From NCBI GenBank assembly GCA_022478985.1, contig JAKSZP010006621.1, forward strand, positions 124,001-188,000: a stretch of DNA of 64,000 bases. Direction: 5' to 3'. The notes under the pieces were generated by a model, which had not been told where the DNA came from, ran no database searches, and saw only the letters and a list, made by a program, of their open reading frames with translations. Both the position numbers and the translations under genes were made by a program. Shown in pieces: positions 31,862-42,703 of the stretch. The DNA is from Massospora cicadina (Eukaryota; Entomophthoromycota; Entomophthoromycetes; Entomophthorales; Entomophthoraceae). Position 1 is the first letter of the stretch, and the number at the start of each line of letters is the position of its first letter.

Positions 31862-32969
31862 TCAAGATCCTGTTAGAGGGGGTGTACAGCTGGAGGAACT
31901 GACCATGCACTCAGTTTACAACAGTCCCTTGTTTGATGTCAGCAATGGAGTACTTGGACTTCACCTTATGTATAATTTTGTAGGGCCCAGACCACAGTAC
32001 ATCAAGCTTGCTCTGTCAGCCTCCAGGTCAATGATGATAAAAGAGAATGAGGTCACCTAGTTGAAATTCTGGTAAGGAGGGTCATCCGAGATTCAATCAG
32101 GATGTCTCTCTTCCAGTGGTGATAACAATGCCTTGAGTAGCTTGGGCTTGGAGCCAGACAATTTCATTGGCAAGGGCCCTCATATTTAAATTGGCGTTCT
32201 CAGGAGTGGAGGCTTTGAACAGAGGCTGGACACTACTGGGTAGTCGTGGGGCCTGCCCATACAGGGCTTTGAATGAGGACATTTTGATAACATGGTGGTA
32301 GCTTACCCGGTATGCAAGCAGGGCGCTGGGCAAATAATGGTTCCAGCGGGCAGGATCTGAGGCGGCCAACTTCCATAGGATGGAGACAAGAGTTCCGTTA
32401 GCTCGTTCTACCGCCCCATTAGTAGAATGGTGGTAGGGAGCAGCGAAACTCTGGGTGGTTCCAAATAGTGAAGCTAATTCCTGTACTACCTGGGAGGTGA
32501 AGTTCAAACCATTGTCCGAGAGCAAGGTCTGGGGGCACCTGTGCTGGGTGAAAATGGAGCAAACAAGGAACAAGGTGATAGCCTTAGCCATGGCTGCAGG
32601 AACTGAGATCGCCTTGACCCACTTAGTCAGATGGTCTACGGCAAGAATAATATACTTGTGACCATGTAGACCAGTGGGGAGGGGACCCACCACATCAATA
32701 CTAATAACATTGAAGGGCTTGGTTGGCGCAACGACGGAGTGCTGATATTGAGGGTTGGCCCAGTCTTGGGATTGGCAGGTCATACAGGCTTCCAGAACCT
32801 CTTGGATGGTTTTGACCATTCGGTCCCAGTAGAAGTGCGACTTCAGCCACTCATGGGTCTTCTTGACCGCACCATGCCCAACAGTAGTGTGGCCCTCCAG
32901 GATGATGTCAGTGCAAGAGGAGGGTCAGATGTAGGGAAGCCACTTATTGTTGACTCTCTTGTAGAGTAA
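31862..32969 (-). pseudogene. Integrase of element C
   Basis: Minus strand; 32,097-32,819 is a 240-codon open stretch that continues upstream in frame to about 32,930. HHCC domain: GHTTVGHGAVKKTHEW ... CMTC. Catalytic core: SIDVVGPLPTG, LLSDNGLNFTS and NGAVERANGT hold Asp, Asp and Glu, all intact. It then continues after a stop at the end with SGPYKIIHKVKSKYSIADIK, a G-P-Y type C-terminal module, followed by TVVN-TGA-VHGQFLQLYTP. The best preserved integrase in the window. Confidence 0.92.
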
Positions 32970-33236
32970 CCCATCCTTGATCTGATTGTCTTAAGTCATC
33001 TGGCGGAGTTTGGCTTAAAACTGGGGGGATTCCAGCTCCCAAAGTTCAGGCTGTCCTATCAAGTCATAGAGCTGATCCTCCTCCGGGGTCAGAACTGCTA
33101 ATAATGGCATCCTGGAGAGTCCGTCAGCGTTCTGGTGAATAGCACCAGCGCGATGGATGATGGTGAAGTCGTAACTCTGTAGTCATAGGGCCCACCTGGC
33201 CAACTGTCCATCTGGGTCTTTCATTTGTTGCAGCCA

Positions 33237-33521
33237 TCAAAGGGAAGAATGGTTGGTAATGATAGTAAAATGGGTACCATAGAGGTAGAGCCGAAAATGC
33301 TTGATGGCTAAAAGAATGGCTAGGCATTCCCTATTGGTGACGCTGTAGTTTCGCTCAGCCTTGCTTAGGGTCTTGCTAAAATAAGCTATAGGATGATCAA
33401 CCTGGTATTCATCATGCTGAGCCAGGATAGCCCCCACAGCGACGTCACTAGCATATGTGAACAGCAAGAAAGGCTTGTCAAAACGGGGATGAACTATAAC
33501 AGGTTTAGTACATAAAGCCAT
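33237..33521 (-). pseudogene. RNase H of element C
   Basis: Minus strand, 95 open codons: FDKPFLLFTYASDVAVGAIL shows the T-D-A-S block with Asp changed to Tyr, then HPIAYFSKTLSKAERNYSVT and ECLAILLAIKHFRLYLYGTH, ending in TIITNHSSL (T-D-H with Asp changed to Asn). Confidence 0.9.
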
Positions 33522-33699
33522 ACGTAGAGCGTTGAAGGCCTGTTCCTGCTCAGGTCGCCATTCAAATGGAACATTTTTTGTAGAAGGTAGAACAACAGCT
33601 CAGCAAGGTCGGCAAACTGTGGGATGAACTGATGGTAATAGCCCACCATATCTAGGAAGACTTAGATATATCATAGACTTTGGGGGCGCGACATCTTTT

Positions 33700-34550
33700 T
33701 TATGGCATTGACCTTATTGGGAATAGGTTGAATGCCACTCTTTGAGACTTATGGCCTAGAAACTCTAGCTCAGGCTGGAAAAAGGAGCACTTCGAGAGCT
33801 TGAGCTTGATGGAGGCCTTTCGGAGATGCTTGAAGACTTCCTTAAGGTGGTCAACATGTCTATTAAAAGTTCGCGAAAAAATGGTGATGTCATCCAGGTA
33901 GACCAGGACGCATGAGAGCTTTAAGTCCCCAAGGATCCCATCCATGGCGCGCTGGAACGTGGCTGGGGCGTTGCAGAGGCCTTGGGGCATCTGGGTAGGC
34001 TTGAACAGCCCTTTGTGGGCGATAAGAGCACACTTGGCTCAGTCTTCGGGAGCGAGCTCAACCTGCCAATACCCGCTGGCGAGGTCCATGGCTGAGAAGT
34101 ACTGAGAACCTGCAAGCAGTTGGAGAGAGTCATCGATATGGGGCAGAGGATAGCAGTCCTTCTTGGTGATGGAGTTGAGTCATCAATAATCCATCACCAC
34201 CTGATGCTTGCCATCTTTCTTTCAGACCAGCAAAAGAGGGGAGGACCAAGGGCTATGCGAGGGGACCAAGAGCCCCATGTTGAGCAGCTGTTTGAGTTCT
34301 ACCATGACCTGGGCCTCTTTGACCTTGCTCTTACGGTAAGGCTGGGACCAAAATGGGGGGCATCCCCAGTTTCTACATGGTAGAGGACTCCGTTCATCCT
34401 TCCAAAATTGTAGGTTGAAGTGGAGAATAGATCCGAGTATTCCTCCAGGAGCTCCTGAACCTTAAGTCGCTGTTCATCAGAGAGGTCCTCTCCTATGTTA
34501 GCGTCAACCAAATTAACTGAGGGTGGTGACTCCAAACCAAAGTCCCTCAA
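33700..34550 (-). pseudogene. Reverse transcriptase of element C
   Basis: Minus strand. 34,299-34,550 holds the segment before the palm (LSDEQRLKVQELLEEYSDLF ... VETGDAPHF). About 34,040-34,120 reads YFSAMDLASGYWQVELAPED. 33,700-33,990 reads MPQGLCNAPATFQRAMDGIL and VLVYLDDITIFSRTF with the catalytic YLDD intact, then KCSFFQPELEFLGH. Frameshifts at about 34,000 and 34,290. Confidence 0.92.
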
Positions 34551-35149
34551 ATCCCCAAAGCTTCAGATGTCAGCAACAGCCCCCATTGGTAACAGGCAAA
34601 CGTAAGTGGCGAGTTGGTTAGGTCCTATAACTATTGGTTTGTCAGTCAGGTTGGCTAACAACACTGATATCAATCTGGCATATGCTGGATCAAGGATTCC
34701 GGGGGCAGGTCAGCACTTCCTTGGGAGATGGGTTATCCAGACCTTGGACCTCCAGTAAATACCCCAAGGGAATGTTGATGTGGACCTGGGTGTTGACAAT
34801 GACCTGGGATTTTGGGGGCACGGTGGTCGCCTGGGGCAAGTAAACTGGCATCCCCTCTGATCCATCCACAGCAGGAGGGGGCAGCTGGACTCGAGAGCCC
34901 TGGATGTGGTACTCGAGCTGATTGATTTGTCCTTTGGTCTCCAGTAGGCAGGCTTGGGCCTTGACATCAGCCCTAGTGTCATGGGCAGTTTCAAAAACCA
35001 GAGGGACTCGGTGTCCTAGAAGGGAGAGAAAACCACAGTTGTAGTGGATAACAGCTGAATAGTCTCAAAGAAACTGGGGTCCAAGGAGTAGATTGTAGCT
35101 AGTGTTGTCCAAATTGATGGCAGTTGTATCCAAAGCGAGCTTCCCATAC

Positions 35150-35420
35150 CGAATTGGTAGAGAGGAATAGGCCCCTATGGATCAAGTGCACTGAGGGCCA
35201 GCCGTGCCATACTCCATGTAGTGTGGCATGTTGGGGGCGACCTTGATGCATTTCATCAGCTTGGAAGAGATAACGTTCACGGGGGAGCCACTGTTGACTA
35301 TGTTGTAAACTGAAATCTTTTTTTAGTACTAGATGGTCCCAACCTGAGGGGGGGATTCATCGATGTTGTAAACTGGAATCTTGTGGACCCGGATGGTGAC
35401 TCAGGTGACCAAACTTCCAA
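35150..35420 (-). pseudogene. Protease of element C, split by a retroposed tail
   Basis: Minus strand: VTIRVHKIPVYNIVNSGSPV then NVISSKLMKCIKVAPNMPHY and GTAGP. The active site reads N-S-G, so the catalytic Asp is lost (GTC|AAC). The 44-nt tail at 35320-35363 plus its 19-bp duplication lies between the VYN and SGS codons, so this insertion came after element C. Confidence 0.85.
35320..35363 (-). mobile_element. Ultra-short retroposed tail, copy 4 (44 nt)
   Basis: On the minus strand the insert ends GGGACCATCTAGTACTAAAAA. It is flanked by a 19-bp duplication with one mismatch (35301-35319 and 35364-35382). It interrupts the protease of element C and aligns over its whole length with the 44-nt copy at 14601. 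Confidence 0.9.
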
Positions 35421-35625
35421 ACTGAGGCGGCAATGTAAGGAACATAGGAGAATCTGCAGAAGAAGAGTAAGCAGTGTCAATGTATTTATTGTCATTAGAT
35501 ACACAGCTACTTCTTCAGTGTTAACAGCTTCTAGTTTGTGTTTAGGGGTTACTTGAGGCTGGACAGGGGTGTCAGCATGGAGCGCCTCGTCCTTCATGCT
35601 GATTGCCCTTTTCCCGCCTCCTCAG

Positions 35626-36330
35626 CTAGACGTTTCTAACAAGTTTTGGCGGTATGCTTAAAGCCATTGCAATAGGTGCACCGCGGATGGGGGTTTTCTG
35701 GTTCTCAACTACATGGACCCTAGGGCGGTTAGAGGGGCCAGCAGACTCAGCCTTAGAGTTCAGGATCGTGGCAGGGATCAGGTTGAGGGCCTCCTTAATC
35801 TCTCTGGTACAAGTGAACCCATTCTTTTGCCTGATCATGTGCATCTGGACCTCAGGATAGGACCCCAGGGTGGAGATGACGGTGGTGATGGCGTCGTCCA
35901 GCGTGATACGGTTTGTCATAACCAAAGGTTGAGCCTGAGCGTAGAACCAGTTGGTGAACTCCATAGGGTTTTCTCCTTTGTTAAGTCGAATGCCCATGAA
36001 CGCTTGCTTCTGGTTGGCCGAGGTTTGGTTACTGCCAAACTCTTGGATCAGGGCGGTGCATACCTGTTCCCAGGTGCTACACTCCTTCAGATGGGGAGTC
36101 ATAATTTACCAGGCGGTGCTGTCTAGGCAGGAGTGGATGTGCTTCACCTTTTGCTGGTTGGTAGCCTCCTCCATGGAACTCTTGAAGGCTTACAAGAAGG
36201 AAGCGATGCTCTTCCATCTGGGGTGAACTTTTCCTTGAAGCTAGGTTTAAATTTATTGATAATAAGAGTAGAGAGGGTGTTAACGCCTGGGATAGGCATT
36301 GGTTCCAAGATCTCCATTTCTGCATATTCT
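35626..36330 (-). pseudogene. Gag capsid and zinc knuckle of element C
   Basis: Minus strand. The capsid-like region reads STWEQVCTALIQEFGSN and QKQAFMGIRLNKGENPMEFT, the retrotransposon Gag signature. Its last open stretch is 35,626-36,102; the earlier part to 36,330 is interrupted. In the neighbouring frame at 35639-35680 a perfect CCHC knuckle, CTYCNGFKHTAKTC (C-x2-C-x4-H-x4-C), is followed by a stop, so a frameshift lies just before it. Confidence 0.88.
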
Positions 36331-36390
36331 CAAGGAGCCTAATGATCTAACCGCCTCCGCAAGACTTCTAAGTCTTCTTGGATATATTCC

Positions 36391-37458
36391 TCAGTTTTGA
36401 CTGAGGGTGGAAGCGGACGCCTTGCCGGCAACCTGCTCTTTTAAGGATTGAATTTTGGTGTTCTGTAGTTGGAGCTGGTTTTCGATGGTGGGCAACTGGG
36501 TTTCAAACCCACAACACATTGTCTCAAGCTCTGAGATGTGAGCATCAGTGAGCCTTGTGAAAGTGCTGAGGTTATCCATCTCATCCGATAGCACTTTAAT
36601 GGAGACCCTGGGGTCGAGGGGAACACCGTCCATTTGGAGCTTGCATCCCAAGGCCACCTTTTGGATCTGGTCAAGCAGGGCGGCCAGGGCAGTTATTATA
36701 TCCCTTCGCCTAGGGTCTTTGGGTTCACCCGAGGTTGGAGGGCCAGAAGGCCCTTGAGGGCCATGCGGTCCTTCAGGTCCTGCTGGCCCTTGATGCCCTT
36801 TGGGACCTTCTGGCCCCCTAGGCCCTTCTGGCCCAGCAGCCGTGGGGGAGTAGTCATGAGAGGCCAGCTCTTGGTAGCGCTGCTGTAGGGATTGTAAAAA
36901 TTCTTTGGCTTGTTGTAAACGCTGGGTCCATGTTGCTTCAAACCGCTGGGCGTTTTGCCAAAACTGCTCCTTGAGGTAGCCGGAGATGCTGCTGTATAAT
37001 ACCACCAGTTGATCGCGGATCTCATTGATTAGTCGTCAGTTATCAAGTATAACTTCGCAATTGTTGTGCACAAAGGAGGAGGCAGCGTCGTAGAATGTGA
37101 TAATATATGAATGTAAATTTTGGGTCAGCCCTAGATTCCAAGAGACCTCCTGATGGTTTAATCCTACTAACTGGAGGAGGTGATGAATTGTGGGATGGAC
37201 GAAATTATGAAAGTAGTAATCAGGCCCCAAGGTAAGCTCTCCAGCAGGTAATACGGCTGAGGAGAAGAGGTCCCGCATGGTGGATGGCATGGCAGAAGCG
37301 CGGGAGCAGCTGGAACGGGCGCCCTCAGTATAGATGCTGAGGACTAGTTGTTGGACAACATAGTGGGTTTGTTTGAATTGAAGTTGATATTGGCTCCCAT
37401 CTAGGGAGGGCAGCGAGAGTTGGAAGGTGGCGCAGAACTCTAGCCTTTCTGGCTGCAA
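36391..37458 (-). pseudogene. Gag N-terminal region of element C with collagen-like segment
   Basis: Minus strand, one frame of 355 codons broken only by TGA near 37,036. N-terminal part 37,036-37,458 shows no known domain. After the TGA comes a heptad-like stretch (WTQRLQQAKEFLQSLQQRYQ), then 11 uninterrupted Gly-X-Y triplets at 36736-36834 (GPE GPR GPE GPK GHQ GPA), then RRDIITALAALLDQIQKV and a second coiled-coil-like stretch ending near 36,391. The order coil, collagen-like, coil, capsid is unusual for a retrotransposon Gag. Collagen-like runs are known as trimer-forming rods; here that role is inference. Confidence 0.85.
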
Positions 37459-37595
37459 GAGTGGCGTTGCATATCATGAAGTACTAACCCATCGAGTAAC
37501 ACTCCTCAGATGATCAGTCGTTTGGTCATCAGGGCTGCTGTTGGTTTCCATTTTGTGTGATTGATGTTTTCACTTAGGTCAGCTTGGAGCCCCCT

Positions 37596-37610
37596 GTAGT
37601 GAGAACCACT
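37596..37610 (-). other. Primer-binding site of element C
   Basis: The + strand reads GTAGTGAGAACCACTTT before the LTR. On the minus strand this is TGGTTCTCACTAC, three to four bases from the LTR end, one base different from the site in elements A and O. Confidence 0.6.
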
Positions 37611-37612
37611 TT

Positions 37613-38028
37613 TGCCAGCGCTACAGTTCCTTGGACTGGCGCTGGGGTTTGCAGTGGCTTGAAGCTGGAAAATCAGAAAAGAACACCGAAGAGGAAACGG
37701 GAAAATATGGGTTAGTTTACCAAATATTTTATTAATTCAAAATGCTTTGATATTTATAGGGTGCATTGGGACTCAGTGCCTTCAGGATCTTTGGAGCCTC
37801 ATCCGATCAGGATCTTTACTAACCTTCCAGAATGGCCTCCTCAAGGGCGTCCTCAATGGATATTATCGCTCACCTGACTGAGAAGGTGGAAAGCCCGCTC
37901 TACGTGACTCAGTACTAGTTAAGGATGATCCAGAAAAAGTTTCTTGTTTGCTGGGTTCAACGACCAATTCAGCACGGCTGGATTTGGAAGATGGAAATTC
38001 AAAGTGATTATCATCTCAAATCCCAAAA
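37613..38028 (-). repeat. Right (5') LTR of element C
   Basis: 416 bp partner of 31441-31852, beginning TGCCAGCGCTACAG; its outer end reads CAAATCCCAAAA and is followed directly by the TSD TAGCT. Confidence 0.95.
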
Positions 38029-38033
38029 TAGCT

Positions 38034-38560
38034 TCCACATTCACTGGCTGAGGACTAAGCCCAATTGAGTAAATTACAAAACTGAGATATTCCAGTTGCT
38101 CCTAAAAAGTGGCATTTTTGAGGCTTAATTTTTATGTTAGCTTCAGTGAGTTGGCAGAACACATGTTCCAGGTGATCAAGTTTTGTGAACATCCACTAGA
38201 ACACATTGATATCATCAAGGTAGACTAGAAAGCAAGTCAGCTTCATTTCACCTAAGATAGTGTTCAAAGCTCGCTGGAACATAGCTGGGACGTTGCACAA
38301 ACCCTGTGGCATACATGTGGTCTGGACATACCCTTTCTGGTTATGGCGCACTTCTCTCGTTCACAGACAGCAACTCAATTTGCCAGTACCTTTTTAATAA
38401 AGTCCATAGCGGAGACAAGTCTGGCACTGCCCAGTCAATTTAAAGCGGCATCAATTTCACTGAAGCAGGTTGAGTCTTTCTTCATGATACTGTTAAGCTT
38501 CCAGTAGTCAATTACTACTCAGTTGGTGCCATCCTTTTTCTTGACAATCAACCCTTTCAA
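38034..38560 (-). pseudogene. RT of element O, N-terminal piece
   Basis: Minus strand, continuing the RT cut at 31,435. It contains the YLDD region (near 38,205-38,225 the + strand reads TCATCAAGGTA, so YLDD is intact), the block before it (about 38,260-38,320) and the early RT block near 38,500-38,530 (LIVKKKDG-type sequence). Several stops. Confidence 0.75.
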
Positions 38561-39099
38561 TGATTTGAAAAATATGTGCATCTAAAAAATGGAGGGTGAT
38601 GCAAATCTAAAAACTCATATATGCAACCAATAAAAATAAGATTTATATAGATTTATTTTAAAATTTATCAAATATATATGTTACGACAAGGACTAAAATG
38701 AGCTTAAAATGAGTGAACATCAGCTAAAAATTTCGTGTTAAATTTAAGGCCAAAAATGGATAATTTTTCATAAAAAATCAACTGAAAGGGTTAATACTGG
38801 TGATGCCCAGGGACTCTTTAACGGCTCTACGTTCCCTGTTCAACCAATTTATCTATCTTCCCAGTTACAACTTCTTCCGCCACCTTTGAGTGATGGATAG
38901 GTTGCAACAATATTGGAAGGTGATTGCCTGTGCCCAACCAATGCACGATTCCATGTGCACATCCCAAATTGTGGTCGTCAGATGCAAAAGTGCCTCATAT
39001 TTTTCAAACAGATCCATCACCATGTCCTTCAGGTCCTCTGACAGCCCAGTTAGAGCTTAACGTGGAAGCACGGACAATATGCTGGATGAGGTTATTACA

Positions 39100-39865
39100 G
39101 GTAGCCTGAAGTCCTCCAAAGAACCAAAGTCAAGTATATGGTGGACTTCATCAATAGGAATCAGATGAAGATAAGCAACCACTAGCCTTTATACCTTCAT
39201 AGACTCCTTCTGCAGGTTCCCTATCAACACTTTCACTTCCCACTGCCCTGGTAACAAGAGCCCAGGAGCCACATAAGGCTCTAGCCACAATTGCTGGTAT
39301 GGCCCAAAAATTTCCCATATAGCCCTCAGGGACATCTATTTCGATCACCATTCCTACTATGACCTGATGCCCAGAAGGTATGCTTAAAGCATTTGCCACC
39401 CATAGCAGAATACCATTGTACTTGTAAATATGATTAAGAAGAGCTTGGGTCCTACGATTCATCTGCTGATATTGTACAGAATATACAACATCGATATATG
39501 CAAGCTTAATTTGACTGGAGCAGATTGGGCCTTCTGGGACACCATTGCAGGTAAAAATAGATGAAGATCCATTGTCCCAGAATATTAAATGTGCCCTCGG
39601 CTATATCAAATATTTCCCTAAATCACCGCATGAAAGCAGCCCTGATCACATGTCATAGTGATTATTAGGCAGAACCACCGCCAGAGAGGATGGCCAAACT
39701 GAACCAAACCCCAGAGGCAACGCTCTGTAAGCGCCTTTGACACAGTGCTCTGTGCCCATGCAGTCCCATACAATACTTGACGTTCCACATCAGGCTTCAG
39801 TTAAGCTTATCCACAAGCCTTGTGGATATGTTATTGATGGAGCTAGTATCTATATCTATTGGATT
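39100..39865 (-). pseudogene. Protease and linker of element O
   Basis: Minus strand. The protease active-site region at about 39,790-39,850 reads IDIDTSSINNISTRLVDKL: D-T-S in place of D-T-G, followed by the N-x-I-S block. The linker 39,151-39,462 contains EIDVPEGYMGNFWAIP, matching the linker of element B. Confidence 0.7.
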
Positions 39866-39869
39866 TTGT

Positions 39870-41630
39870 ATTACTTTATGAAAATATCACAGTATGTACA
39901 CTTTAAATATGCGGAACGTTGGTGTTCATTACATAAACATCCAAGGGCTTTTCTTTTCCAGAAAAGTGACAATACTGGCGCCAACATGAGGATACTCCTG
40001 GGAAATTTCTCTACTGGAATTGCCACGTTCACCCCCTCTAGGGTTGCAACATTGGTTAAGGGTCCAACTTTGAGTGCGCCATTCTGCTCAAGGATTTTCC
40101 AGGCATACGGTTTTTGCACATCTTGGCGGAAATCTGAGTCTGGATTATTGGGGTCTCTCCCTCAGCAGGAGGCCAAGATATCATAGGGGACTTGTTTACA
40201 TAATAATTATCAGGGTGAGTACTGGGACCAACACAAATTGAATCGTGGAAATCTTCATGGAAAAATAAGTTTGAATTACCAGAAGTAGAGTATCCCGTCT
40301 CTACTCCGCTTGACCTTTTCCTTGTTTGATTGGGACATCTGGTACTGCATGGACAGTCAGTCTGCCAGTCTGCTTGCTGCATAATGGCCTCATTGGCTTC
40401 ATAAGAAACAAACATTTGTAAACGGCCCTTGTCTATCTGTCTCACCCAAAGGTCCAAGTCAGAAAGTAAGTGATGGATTGTAATTCAGCCAAAGATGAGC
40501 TAATAGAGAATAATGGGGACGGATAGGACCTGCCAGAGCGTTAAGTAGACAAGGTTTAACCAACGGATTCCACCATTGTTGTTGGTGTCCATTTCCTGAC
40601 AGGGATTTGATAGCAGTTGCAGGGGCATTCCGCTCCACATGGTGCGCACTAAAAGTGTTAGAGAGACGTTCAAAACAATTTACGATTTTTAGTAGTTCCG
40701 TTTCATTTTAAAAATATGTGGTTCCTGGTATTATACAGTTCTCAATATGGCTTAACAGAGTTTTCATCGCTATGACCACCTTCCATTAGTTAAGAAATTC
40801 GCTCCCTCCAACACATGAGCCTCAGTTGTGAACCAATCCATAAACTCAACCAATGACTCATTATTTTGAAATTGTATCATCAAAAACTCTTCCTTGCGCC
40901 GTGCCATTTTTGCCATACCCCCAAACAGGAAGATCACTTCTCATTCATTTCTTGATACGCTATGGTACTACTCATAAGATAACATGTGATCTGGTCGCTA
41001 ATCTTGACATCCAGAGTTAATAACAACAGCTTAGCTTTCTGCATATTTTAATCCCATTCTACTACAAGTATAAACTGCTTAATAAAAGCTGTGTATGTTT
41101 TCATTGCGGTTAATCAGGAACATCTTGTGAATACAGACACTTCCTTCTATAGTGACACTATCCAGTTTACGCTCTGCACAGTTTAGTTGCTCTGTAATGT
41201 CACCCATGCAGTCAGCAAGTTGGTTGGCTTGGCAATTCTCCAGGTGCAGCTGGTGAAAGGCCTTGCAAAACTGATCCTTTATACCCTTATTCTCTCAGAA
41301 AAGCATTTTTTTAATCCTGGAGTAGTGTATCCAAGGCAAGTTTTAGCTCTGCGTATCAATATAGCACAATAAAAAAGGGACAATACCCTGGCAAGGGGAA
41401 GCTTTTGTGCCTTGCTTGGAAAAAATAAAACCTCTTAAGATGTTGATCAATTTGCACCCTGTAGTTAGCACCGCCGTCAGAATATCGCTTTTCCGGTGAC
41501 AGTGGGCTCTGCTAGTTGGCAGGCCAACCAATATGAAGACTGATTGATCCTTGCCATTTCGCCTAAGGCGTTGGGGCCTGCAGTGCTGGCTGACCCCTTG
41601 GCATTTCACCCGCGCCATTTAAGAATCCAC
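39870..41630 (-). pseudogene. Gag remnant of element O
   Basis: Minus strand, decayed. 40,056-40,457 (LDLWVRQIDKGRLQMFVSYE) and 41,343-41,618 are the longest open parts. The middle part (about 40,760-41,100) has capsid-like traces but stops in every frame. A C-K-x2-M-P-G-K-x-L-x-R piece near 40,100 could be a ruined zinc knuckle. Placed as Gag from its position between protease and the 5' LTR. Confidence 0.55.
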
Positions 41631-41639
41631 CAGCTTAAA

Positions 41640-42690
41640 CCCCAACCAACAAAGTAAATATAAACTTATATCACAAAAGAGAATAGGTAAAGGGAGATGT
41701 AGATTTAAAGATTAGCACCAGGTCCATCTAGTACTAAAAAAAAAGATTAGCACCAGGTATTCATATGTACATTGGGCTACTGCGCCCCTCGGCAACCTAT
41801 TGGCTTTCTGTTGGATATTCCAGCCAACCACAGTTTTCTCTTTACCTTTGCGCTTCTCACTTCCATGGTAACGACCCTTTTGCCTTGTCCTTCCTAATGA
41901 CTGACTATTAGTTTTGGCTCATCCTCAGCCTTCAGTTGCTGGTGAGCTGTATAAATTATTTATATAAATAAATATCTAATTGGGATTTTACCTTAAAGTT
42001 GCTTAGTAACTATACACTAAAAACTCTTTGGTCGCTCACTTAGCCAGAATAATTTGGCTCCTTGCTGACAACACACTTCAACTCTTCATAGATGATACAT
42101 TTGAGGAATCATTCTCCTTAGGTGATAATTTATTATATATGAGGCGCCAAAACAATTTCAGTAACCTTAAACTCGGAAATGTCAGGTTTTGCTGACACTT
42201 ACTTAAATAAATATAAATGTATTACTAAGCTACTTTTTAGCAGGTGATCAATAAACCAATTTGGGCCAGTGATTGGCTCCTTTCAAACCTAACTTCCAAT
42301 CTTAGCAGGTACTTGGACTCAGCTCAACCCATTTTGGGGAGCAACTCACCACGCCATTGTTCCAATAACCATGAAAACTAGTCAATAAGACATTCCACCA
42401 GGATTGGCCTATATCATCCCAAATCTTGCTATATCATTGGATAGATTCATCTGGTTAATTTTCCAGCATTTTCCCTCACTTAACCAGATGGTATTCTCCT
42501 AATTCCAGCCTCAGCGTTTGAGGCAGGTGTCCAGGGCTTGCCACTCCTAGCCACCAACAAACGTCAAAACACAACCACAGTTTGGGGTACACCAACGTGC
42601 TCTTTTCCTCACAGGCCAAACTGGCAAAAAATCCCCACCACCTCCTCACCAACCTTTAGTTACTCTTGTACCAACCAGCAGAGCCCCTTG
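41640..42690. other. Extra leader sequence of element O, unresolved
   Basis: About 1.05 kb between Gag and the primer-binding site. The same interval in element B is only about 240 bp. No open frame or known motif. It holds a near-palindromic TGTCAGGTTTTGCTGACA (42180-42197) and one retroposed tail (41,724). It may be a further small insertion such as a solo LTR, which I cannot prove without a second copy. Confidence 0.4.
41724..41741 (+). mobile_element. Ultra-short retroposed tail, copy 5 (18 nt)
   Basis: Insert CCATCTAGTACTAAAAAA flanked by an exact 17-bp duplication AAAGATTAGCACCAGGT (41707-41723 and 41742-41758). The cleanest copy in the window. Confidence 0.92.
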
Positions 42691-42703
42691 CAGTGAGCAC
42701 CAC
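42690..42703 (-). other. Primer-binding site of element O
   Basis: The + strand reads GCAGTGAGCACCAC right before the LTR; on the minus strand TGGTGCTCACTGC. Same site as in B, A and C. Confidence 0.65.

Larger units (their letters stand above)
31441..38028 (-). mobile_element. Gypsy element C, youngest looking, inside RT of O
   Basis: Complete gypsy element on the minus strand with LTRs 31441-31852 and 37613-38028 and an exact TSD TAGCT (31436-31440, 38029-38033). The RT of element O continues across it. Gag (with coiled coil and collagen-like segment), zinc knuckle, protease, RT, RNase H and integrase follow in order. LTRs agree at about nine in ten positions by eye. Still dead: in-frame TGA codons, frameshifts, and an Asn in place of the protease catalytic Asp. 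Confidence 0.95.

Noticed and set aside
36548..36888. Pro/Gly-rich + strand frames opposite the collagen-like segment
   Set aside because: They are the complement of the Gly-X-Y codons of Gag of element C; antisense of GGN-CCN repeats gives the same kind of sequence.
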